DNA of 5,895 bases from an uncultured Clostridium sp. (GTDB lineage: Bacteria > Bacillota > Clostridia > Lachnospirales > Lachnospiraceae): NCBI GenBank assembly GCA_958442925.1, contig CAUCIO010000144.1, positions 1-5,895 of the forward strand, written 5' to 3'. The notes below the pieces were generated by a model. The model was not told the DNA's origin, did no database searches, and saw only the letters and a program-made list of their open reading frames with translations. Shown in pieces: positions 1 through 5,149 of this stretch. Position 1 is the stretch's first letter; every line of letters begins with the position of its first letter. The translations under genes and the position numbers were made by a program.

Positions 1-346
1 TTAAAGAACAGCAGCAGCGGTAAAGCCGTTCCTTTACCTCCTGTTCCAGATACTCCTGTTCCGGAGAATCGGAGGAGGAAAGCAGGGAAAAGTATTCGTC
101 CTCTGTGGGAACGGTTCGTCTGCCTGCCCGCTTGATCCAGTCTAAACATTTGTTAGTCGCTATTTTGCAGAGCCACGCTTTGGCATGAGCGCCGTCGAAC
201 ATGGCCATGCTTTTGTAGGCGGAGAGGAAAGTGTCCTGGGTCAAATCTTCTGCGTCAAAATAATTTTCCGTATATTTATAGCAGATAGAAAAAATCAGAT
301 TCTGGTACTGGTCAATGTATTCTTCCAGCTGTTTTTCCGCATTGAT
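1..346 (-). CDS. ECF-type sigma-70 family RNA polymerase sigma factor, 5' part (truncated by window edge)
   Basis: An alternative sigma factor that would direct RNA polymerase core to a specific promoter set. The minus-strand frame is open from the window edge and encodes about 115 visible residues. Counting from the ATC at 346-344, residues about 13-77 match sigma region 2: the region 2.1/2.2 helix with DAEDLTQDTFLSAY (residues 31-44), the core-binding surface, then AKAWLCKIATNKCLDWIKR (55-73), the region 2.3/2.4 segment that melts and reads the -10 element. An acidic, serine-rich linker (about 80-103) follows, then VKERLYRCCCSL, the expected beginning of region 4. The region 4 helix-turn-helix and stop lie outside. 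The start is problematic: no in-frame ATG, GTG or TTG exists between the upstream stop (431-433) and region 2. An AAAGGAGG box lies 7 bases before an ATC, which I use as provisional start. Family assignment is strong; the start is not. Any cognate anti-sigma gene would lie off the left edge. Confidence 0.85.
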   Translation of the reverse strand, partial: MNAEKQLEEYIDQYQNLIFSICYKYTENYFDAEDLTQDTFLSAYKSMAMFDGAHAKAWLCKIATNKCLDWIKRAGRRTVPTEDEYFSLLSSSDSPEQEYLEQEVKERLYRCCCSL

Positions 347-353
347 AAAACCG

Positions 354-361
354 CCTCCTTT
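354..361 (-). promoter_or_regulatory. Ribosome binding site of the sigma factor gene
   Basis: AAAGGAGG on the minus strand is a near-perfect anti-16S match. Seven bases downstream is ATC (346-344), in frame with the sigma factor. Eleven bases downstream is an ATG (342-340), one base out of frame, which opens only a 15-codon reading frame ending at TGA (297-295). The box fixes where translation should begin even though no ordinary in-frame start codon is present. Confidence 0.7.
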
Positions 362-517
362 CCGCCGGCCTCCTGCATATAAATGGTGATGCCTTTCACA
401 GATTAGAACGAAGCAGAGAGGAAGATTACTTCAGAGTGGCAGAAAAATGTGAAAAATGCAGCCCCATGCCTTTATTAAGGACTGTAGCACAGAACGGAAG
501 AAAAGACAAGATTTCCC

Positions 518-547
518 TTGCCGCCCTGGCGAAGCAGGGAGTATAAT
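518..547 (+). promoter_or_regulatory. Probable sigma-A promoter of cdd
   Basis: TTGCCG (518-523) and a perfect TATAAT (542-547) are separated by 18 bases, so transcription should begin near 554, about 27 bases before the cdd start codon. The -10 is a full consensus match and the -35 matches at the first three positions. The placement also argues against any start codon for cdd at 518, because translation from there would run through the promoter. Confidence 0.7.
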
Positions 548-580
548 AAGAAAAAACAGTTCGCAGAAGGAGGAAGGAAC

Positions 581-1039
581 ATGGATCACAGTTATAAAGC
601 AGCAGCGCTGAAGATTTCCAAAGAGCAGAAGGAGGAACTGATAAGACGGGCGTTTGAGGTTCTTCCAGACGCCTATGCGCCCTATTCTCATTTTCATGTG
701 GCAGCGGCTCTCCTGTGCCGTGACGGATCAGTTTATACAGGCTGTAATGTGGAGAATGCTTCCTATCCGGCCGGTATCTGCGCAGAGCGCAGCGCGTTTT
801 CAGCGGCAGTCAGCGGAAGGAAGCGGCAGTTTGACGCGATTGCCATTGTAGGAGGGCGAGACGGAAAAGCAGAGGATTACTGCGCTCCCTGCGGAATCTG
901 CCGCCAGGTTATGCGGGAATTTGTCCGTCCGGACGAATTTGTGATTCTCTTAGCCAAGTCGCCTTCAGAATACCGGGAGTATACCTTGAGCCAGCTCCTG
1001 CCGGAAAGCTTCGGGCCGGAAAATCTGGAGAACGCCTGA
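581..1039 (+). CDS. cdd: Cytidine deaminase
   Basis: Hydrolytic deamination of cytidine and deoxycytidine to uridine and deoxyuridine (EC 3.5.4.5), a cytosolic pyrimidine salvage step. The 152-residue product is slightly longer than the ~130-136 residues usual for the small tetrameric class, mostly through extra N-terminal residues. Visible motifs are NVENASYP (residues 56-63, ribose and base binding with N56 and E58), CAERSA (67-72, zinc ligand C67 and proton-shuttle E69) and PCGICRQ (103-109, zinc ligands C104 and C107). The C-terminal LLPESFGP (139-146) is also typical. All catalytic residues are present. The start at 581 is chosen because AAGGAGG (567-573) sits 7 bases upstream and the family homology begins soon after. 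A TTG at 518 would add 21 unrelated residues and overlaps the promoter. The gene appears monocistronic here, divergent from the sigma factor and followed by the separately promoted 6S RNA; I see no convincing terminator directly after it. Confidence 0.96.
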   Translation: MDHSYKAAALKISKEQKEELIRRAFEVLPDAYAPYSHFHVAAALLCRDGSVYTGCNVENASYPAGICAERSAFSAAVSGRKRQFDAIAIVGGRDGKAEDYCAPCGICRQVMREFVRPDEFVILLAKSPSEYREYTLSQLLPESFGPENLENA

Positions 1040-1071
1040 CAGCAGCCATCCAGGATAGGAAAAAATGGAAC

Positions 1072-1100
1072 TTGAAAAACTGCCTCAAGTGTTGTATAAT
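1072..1100 (+). promoter_or_regulatory. Strong sigma-A promoter of the 6S RNA gene
   Basis: TTGAAA (1072-1077), 17-base spacer, TATAAT (1095-1100). Spacing and -10 are ideal and the -35 has four of six consensus bases (TTGA), predicting a start near 1107, a few bases before the closing stem of the 6S RNA. An inverted repeat, ACTTGA (1070-1075) and TCAAGT (1085-1090), overlaps the -35 element. Confidence 0.85.
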
Positions 1101-1106
1101 GGCTTT

Positions 1107-1303
1107 ACAACAAAAGAAAGTAATTCCTGGGATGTTCGATAACTCTTACTTTTTTTGAACCTACATTTGACATAACGGGATTCCGATATTTTTAAACGGA
1201 TGTCAGGCCTCCTTGAGTGGAAGGCAGATGTTTAAGTGAGGTTGCCCACCTGGCGCGGCTAGGAGTCAATTTGGTAAGAGCCGGCATTTTGGGGTTACTA
1301 ATG
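1107..1303 (+). ncRNA. ssrS: 6S RNA
   Basis: 6S RNA mimics an open promoter and binds the housekeeping RNA polymerase holoenzyme, damping sigma-A transcription in stationary phase; polymerase escapes by copying a short product RNA from it. The identification rests on conserved sequence and fold. Near the 5' end CTGGGATGTTCG resembles the E. coli 6S start, and CCGATATTT (1183-1191) matches the conserved 6S segment. Long-range closing helices are visible: AGTAA (1119-1123) with TTACT (1295-1299), then CCTGGGATGT with GCATTTTGGGG allowing G-U pairs, then CTCTTAC (1143-1149) with GTAAGAG (1274-1280). Local hairpins inside include TGACAT (1168-1173) with ATGTCA (1200-1205) and GCCTCC with GGAAGGC near 1206-1224. 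The length of about 190-200 nt fits the family. It has its own promoter and terminator. Exact ends are estimated; the primary transcript probably runs to about 1338. I could not run a covariance model. Confidence 0.87.
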
Positions 1304-1306
1304 AAA

Positions 1307-1338
1307 AAAGCAGCGAGAAATCGCTGCTTTCTTTATTT
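1307..1338 (+). terminator. Rho-independent terminator of the 6S RNA gene
   Basis: A perfect 10-bp stem, AAAGCAGCGA (1307-1316) with TCGCTGCTTT (1321-1330), closed by a GAAA tetraloop and followed by the T-rich tail CTTTATTT. It lies immediately behind the last closing helix of the 6S RNA, as expected for an independent small-RNA transcription unit. Confidence 0.85.
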
Positions 1339-1362
1339 CATAGGAAAGTCCTATGAAATAAA
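1332..1362. repeat. Perfect 14-bp inverted repeat (3-base loop)
   Basis: TTTATTTCATAGGA (1332-1345) and its exact reverse complement (1349-1362) flank the loop AAG. The left arm reuses the T-rich tail of the preceding terminator, so the two hairpins are separated by a single base. The right arm is followed by A residues, not T, on the plus strand, so it is not an ordinary forward terminator. It could be a protein operator, a hairpin capping read-through transcripts, or a relic of a small repeat element. Its existence is certain; its function is unknown. Confidence 0.8.
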
Positions 1363-1363
1363 A

Positions 1364-1414
1364 AAACGCTCCGCGAGGATCGCCATGCGGCGAAAAGGAA
1401 TTTTGTGGGCGTTT
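1364..1414. repeat. Third hairpin: nested GC-rich inverted repeat
   Basis: AAACGCTC (1364-1371) can pair with GGGCGTTT (1407-1414) over 8 bp including one G-U. Inside lies a smaller stem, TCGCC (1380-1384) with GGCGA (1389-1393), around an ATGC loop. It follows the 14-bp palindrome by one base and ends one base before the -35 of the next promoter. Preceding A residues and a short TTTCTT behind make a weak terminator possible; an interspersed palindromic element is the other reading. Confidence 0.5.
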
Positions 1415-1415
1415 C

Positions 1416-1444
1416 TTGCAAAAGCAGGTAAGGTTCGCTATACT
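1416..1444 (+). promoter_or_regulatory. Probable sigma-A promoter of the AI-2E / SpoIID operon
   Basis: TTGCAA (1416-1421), 17-base spacer, TATACT (1439-1444). Both hexamers are close to consensus with ideal spacing, predicting a start near 1451 and a 5' leader of about 47 bases before the ATG at 1498. I see no other comparable promoter before the gene. Confidence 0.7.
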
Positions 1445-1497
1445 GTACAGAAGAGAAACCAGAAATTCATGTAATTTTTTGGAGGAATGACTAGATT

Positions 1498-2751
1498 ATG
1501 AAAGACAACAACGCAAAACGGTATATTTACTGGGGACTTACAGCTGTCTGCGTCATTGCTGTGTGCATTGTATTCTGGTACTGCATCAGGGAATGGAAGC
1601 AGGTAAGCGGTTTTTTAGGAAAACTGCGTTCCATAGCAGCGCCGATTATCTACGGAGGAATCCTGGCCTATCTGATCAGCCCGGTTTATAACCGGGTGTC
1701 TGAGGCAGGGCTGAAATTTTTGTCCGGCAGGATGAAGAGTGAAAAACACAGACAGACTATTGCCAAGTCCATGGGAACCATTGCCAGCCTGTTTGTGATT
1801 CTGGCGGTAGTGTCAGGACTGATTCAGCTGATTATCCCCCAGGTTCTGGACAGCTTAAGAGGAATTCAGGAATCGTTCCCTGTCTATCTTCAAAATCTGT
1901 ATGCCTGGATTCAGAAGCTGTTAGCTGATAACCGGGAGATTGAGACCATCGTTATCCAGAATATTCAGACGGCGGTGGATCTGACAGAGGGATGGCTTCA
2001 GAACGCCTTTACGCGGTTTGATATGAAACGCCTTCTGGATTTTCTGACAGGCGTTTCAAGCAGTTTGTTCGTGCTGTTTAACTTTGTAAAGAACTGGCTG
2101 ATTGGCCTGATAGTCATGGTCTATCTGCTGAATATTAAAGACCATCTGATTACCCAGGCGAAAAAAATCGTATATGGATGCTTAAGCGTCCGCTGGGCCA
2201 ATCATGTGATTGAGGAGATGCGGTTTGTCCACAGGATGTTCGGCGGCTTTATCATCGGAAAGATTCTGGACTCTCTGATCATCGGAATAATCTGCTTTAT
2301 AGGCACAAGCCTTCTGAACATTCCGTATGCCCTTTTAATCAGCGTGATTGTGGGGGTGACGAATGTGATCCCGTTTTTTGGTCCATTTATCGGAGCGATT
2401 CCAAGCGGAATTCTGGTGCTGCTGGTGAGTCCTGTCCAGTGCCTGATTCTGCTGATATGGATCCTGGTTCTGCAGCAGTTTGACGGAAATATTCTGGGGC
2501 CGAAAATTCTTGGAAACTCTACTGGACTGGCAAGCTTCTGGGTGCTGTTTTCCATCCTGATTTTCGGAGGCCTGTTCGGATTTGTGGGAATGATTATTGC
2601 AGTTCCCGGTTTTGCTGTTATTTATGATCTTGTCAACAAGGCGGTTAACCATTCTCTGCGCGTGAAGAGGCTGTCGTTAAAGACCGCAGATTATGAGAGG
2701 CTTGATTATATTGATGAGGAGAAGAAGACTTATATTAAGTCGAAAGAGTAG
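1498..2751 (+). CDS. AI-2E family (YtvI/TqsA-type) integral membrane transporter
   Basis: A polytopic membrane protein of 417 residues from the AI-2E family (formerly UPF0118). Characterised members include E. coli TqsA, linked to autoinducer-2 export, others reported as sodium/proton antiporters, and B. subtilis YtvI, associated with sporulation; the substrate here cannot be told from sequence. Hydrophobic segments are at about 12-30, 46-62, 92-114, 190-212, 249-275, 277-291, 297-328 and 345-375, with a soluble, helix-rich stretch at about 115-185 typical of the family. Signature motifs are NVIPFFGPFIGAIP (289-302) and QQFDGNILGPKILGNSTGL (326-344). The charged tail after 380 is presumably cytoplasmic. 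The start follows GGAGG (1481-1485) with a longish 12-base gap; a four-codon reading frame (1487-1501) occupies that gap and overlaps the start as ATGA. It is the first gene of an apparent operon with the SpoIID-domain gene 46 bases downstream. Confidence 0.93.
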   Translation: MKDNNAKRYIYWGLTAVCVIAVCIVFWYCIREWKQVSGFLGKLRSIAAPIIYGGILAYLISPVYNRVSEAGLKFLSGRMKSEKHRQTIAKSMGTIASLFVILAVVSGLIQLIIPQVLDSLRGIQESFPVYLQNLYAWIQKLLADNREIETIVIQNIQTAVDLTEGWLQNAFTRFDMKRLLDFLTGVSSSLFVLFNFVKNWLIGLIVMVYLLNIKDHLITQAKKIVYGCLSVRWANHVIEEMRFVHRMFGGFIIGKILDSLIIGIICFIGTSLLNIPYALLISVIVGVTNVIPFFGPFIGAIPSGILVLLVSPVQCLILLIWILVLQQFDGNILGPKILGNSTGLASFWVLFSILIFGGLFGFVGMIIAVPGFAVIYDLVNKAVNHSLRVKRLSLKTADYERLDYIDEEKKTYIKSKE

Positions 2752-2797
2752 TACGGCTGTGCCGGACAGCACGCCGCAGCAGAGAATAGGAGAATCC

Positions 2798-5071
2798 ATG
2801 AAGTCAAAGAAAATGCTTTACTGGACCGGCGCCATTGCCGCCGCTGTAGTCCTGCTGATGATCCTGATTGTAACGCTTGATAAAAACGGCAATTACGTTT
2901 CCAGGGCTCTGGCCGGAAAAGCCATGGTTCTGGGAATGACAGACCGGGAAATCTGTGAGAGATGGGGGGATGAAAACGATTCCTTTTTTCCTTCCTCGGC
3001 TAAAGGACAGTGGTATGTTAAATACCTGGACTACCTGATTGGAAACAAATACATGGAACTGCCGGAAGAACTGGACAGAGAACATATGGAGGATTTCGCC
3101 GCCGGGGCACTGACCTATGGGGAGGCGGCCTCTGTTGCTGAAAAGATAGAAAAAGGACTTTCAAAAGCCTTAAATATTTCCAGGAAAAAGTACGGAGATC
3201 CTATGCCTAAGGAGGAGTGGTGGCTGTTTTATGAGACCTTCCTGCAAAAAGCAGATCCGGAGGGGAAGGTTCAGAAAAAAGAGCTGGTACTCTACGGCAC
3301 GCCTGCCAACGTGGAGGGGGCAGGAACCTGGACTGCCTACACCAGCGAGGGAGCCCTGGAGTTTGAGGGGCTGTCTCTGGACTCCTATATAGACAGGGAG
3401 ATTCAGGTATGCGTCCGAGGGACGGATATCATCCGAATGGAAAAAGAGATTTCTGATAAGGTGGTGTATAAGAATGCCTGGCTGGTTCCCACAGACGGAA
3501 AGATGGAGGTCTATATTGGAGACATTATGCGAAGCTTTCCTATGGAATCAGCAGTGAAAGAGGAGACAGGAGGCGTCCTGGCCGACGTATCTCTCACTGG
3601 AGGGAGAATTAAGAAACTTTCGCTGAAAAAGGATGTAATACAGGGAAAGGTGCTGGCAGTCAGGGATAATGCCGTTGAGATCGAGGGCTATGGAAATGTG
3701 GCTATCACAGATGATTTTAAGGTATATAAGACTTACGGCACAGTGCGGGAGGCCAGAAAGAAGGATATTTTAGTGGGATATAATATCCAGAATTTCGTGG
3801 TGGAGGACAAGAGAATCTGCGCTGCGCTTTTAGTACAGAGCTTTGACGCCAGGAATATCCGGGTACTTCTCATGGATACAGGCTTTAAGTCGATTTTTCA
3901 CGATACAGTGACGCTGAAATGCCAGGTTCCTATGAAGGTGATTCTGGACGACTATGAATTTACCGTAGAGGCCGGGGAGAAATTTACGGTTTTTGATGGA
4001 GATGAGCGGCTGAGACGGGCTGACAGAAGATTTATCGTAGAGCCGGAGGACCCGACCCAATCCATCGAGGTGACTACTCTGGAGAGAGGGCAGGGCACTC
4101 CGTCCTACCAGGGGAGCCTGGAGATCAGCCAGGAGAAGGAGGGGCTTTTACTTCTCAATGACCTGGATGTGGAAGACTATCTGACAAAGGTAGTTCCCAG
4201 CGAAATGCCGTCCTCCTATGAGATGGAGGCGCTGAAGGCTCAGGCAGTCTGCGCCAGAACTTATGCGTACCGCCAGATTAAGGCTAACGCTTACAGCCAG
4301 TACGGCGCTCATGTGGATGACAGCACCAGCTACCAGGTTTACAATAATACAGCTGCCAGCGAGCGAACCGATGCGGCAGTGAAAGAAACCTGTGGCCAGA
4401 TGGTATTTTATGGGGATCAGGCGGCTGAAACCTATTATTTTTCCACTTCCTGCGGACACACTACAGACGGAACTGTCTGGGGAGCTTCTCAGAGCGCTGT
4501 TCCATATCTGAAGGGAGTGTCTTTAACTGATGACAGAACTGTGAGGAAGGAACTGAAGGATAACGATGAGTTTGAGAAGTTTATCAAAGATAAAAAAGTG
4601 AAAACCTATGATTCCTCTTTTCCCATGTACCGATGGGAGACGAAATTTACAAACCGGGATTTGGAGAAAAAGGTAAGCGGCATCGGAGAGATTCAGGCAG
4701 TATTTGTGACAGAGCGGGGAACGGGAGGAATTGCCAAAAAGCTTAAGATTTACGGAAGCGAGGGTGAGAAGATCATCAGCGGCGAAAGCCAGATTCGAAG
4801 TATTCTGGGAAATGAATCCCTGGTTTACCGGAAAAATGACGGGAAGACTCAGACCGGCTGGAGCAGTATGCCAAGCGCTTACATTGCCATTGACGAGACA
4901 GCCAGGGATGAAGAAAGCGGCCTCAGAACCTTTACTGTATGGGGCGGAGGCTACGGCCACGGCGTGGGTATGAGCCAGAATGGAGCCCAGCAGATGGCCA
5001 GAGAGGGAAACGATTATGAGGACATTCTGACCTTTTTCTATGAGGGGGCAGAGGTAAGAGAAGAAGAGTAG
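2798..5071 (+). CDS. Membrane-anchored SpoIID/LytB-domain protein (putative peptidoglycan lytic transglycosylase)
   Basis: SpoIID cuts peptidoglycan glycan strands as a lytic transglycosylase and drives engulfment during sporulation; LytB-type relatives act on vegetative wall. This 757-residue protein is about twice B. subtilis SpoIID (343). Residues 8-27 form one membrane anchor with a short basic N-terminus, so the rest should lie outside. Residues about 33-117 weakly resemble an S-layer-homology module (WYVKYLDYLIG, 72-82; LTYGEAA, 105-111). Residues about 120-350 are unassigned and beta-rich. The SpoIID part begins near NIRVLL (353). LDVEDYLTKVVPSEMP (456-471) carries the catalytic glutamate, E469. 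The SCGHTTDG segment (551-558) and H505 hold potential metal ligands. The C-terminal GGGYGHGVGMSQNGAQ (716-731) is the family signature. The start at 2798 has AGGAG five bases upstream; an in-frame start at 2693 would overlap the preceding gene and put basic residues before the anchor. Whether it serves sporulation or growth is not decidable here. Confidence 0.93.
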   Translation: MKSKKMLYWTGAIAAAVVLLMILIVTLDKNGNYVSRALAGKAMVLGMTDREICERWGDENDSFFPSSAKGQWYVKYLDYLIGNKYMELPEELDREHMEDFAAGALTYGEAASVAEKIEKGLSKALNISRKKYGDPMPKEEWWLFYETFLQKADPEGKVQKKELVLYGTPANVEGAGTWTAYTSEGALEFEGLSLDSYIDREIQVCVRGTDIIRMEKEISDKVVYKNAWLVPTDGKMEVYIGDIMRSFPMESAVKEETGGVLADVSLTGGRIKKLSLKKDVIQGKVLAVRDNAVEIEGYGNVAITDDFKVYKTYGTVREARKKDILVGYNIQNFVVEDKRICAALLVQSFDARNIRVLLMDTGFKSIFHDTVTLKCQVPMKVILDDYEFTVEAGEKFTVFDGDERLRRADRRFIVEPEDPTQSIEVTTLERGQGTPSYQGSLEISQEKEGLLLLNDLDVEDYLTKVVPSEMPSSYEMEALKAQAVCARTYAYRQIKANAYSQYGAHVDDSTSYQVYNNTAASERTDAAVKETCGQMVFYGDQAAETYYFSTSCGHTTDGTVWGASQSAVPYLKGVSLTDDRTVRKELKDNDEFEKFIKDKKVKTYDSSFPMYRWETKFTNRDLEKKVSGIGEIQAVFVTERGTGGIAKKLKIYGSEGEKIISGESQIRSILGNESLVYRKNDGKTQTGWSSMPSAYIAIDETARDEESGLRTFTVWGGGYGHGVGMSQNGAQQMAREGNDYEDILTFFYEGAEVREEE

Positions 5072-5080
5072 TATAATTAT

Positions 5081-5149
5081 AAGAAGAGGAAACATTTTTC
5101 TGCTCCATTTGAAGTCGCAGAAAATGTTTCCTCTTCTTTTTTCTTTTTA
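5081..5149 (+). terminator. Rho-independent terminator of the operon, possibly bidirectional
   Basis: Arms 5081-5103 and 5117-5138 are reverse complements over 22 bp with one extra T bulged in the left arm and a 13-base loop. On the plus strand the T-rich tract TTTTCTTTTTA follows (5139-5149), ending the AI-2E/SpoIID transcript. On the minus strand the hairpin also lies just behind the phosphofructokinase stop (5147-5149), but the following tract is only AT-rich, so termination in that direction would be weaker. Confidence 0.88.

Noticed and set aside
442..458. Direct repeat GAAAAATG twice, one base apart
   Set aside because: Too short and A-rich to distinguish from chance; no third copy nearby.
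518..580. TTG start adding 21 residues to cytidine deaminase
   Set aside because: The TTG is part of the promoter -35 and the extension crosses the TATAAT; the ATG at 581 has a proper ribosome binding site.
431..697. 88-codon minus-strand open frame
   Set aside because: Mostly antisense to the cytidine deaminase gene and its promoter; no supporting signal.
1217..1474. 85-codon plus-strand open frame beginning with GTG
   Set aside because: It runs through the 6S RNA, its terminator and two further hairpins, has no ribosome binding site, and the product is basic and unlike any family I know.
2693..2797. Upstream in-frame start extending the SpoIID protein by 35 residues
   Set aside because: It would overlap the end of the AI-2E gene and bury the membrane anchor behind arginine-rich sequence; the ATG at 2798 has AGGAG at good spacing.
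5072..5081. Palindrome TATAATTATA resembling a -10 box on both strands
   Set aside because: No matching -35 at proper spacing on either strand; it lies directly against the terminator stem.
4523..5095. 190-codon minus-strand open frame opposite the SpoIID C-terminus
   Set aside because: Antisense to the conserved SpoIID signature; the hydrophobic product mirrors that gene's codon pattern, and the start lies in the terminator stem.
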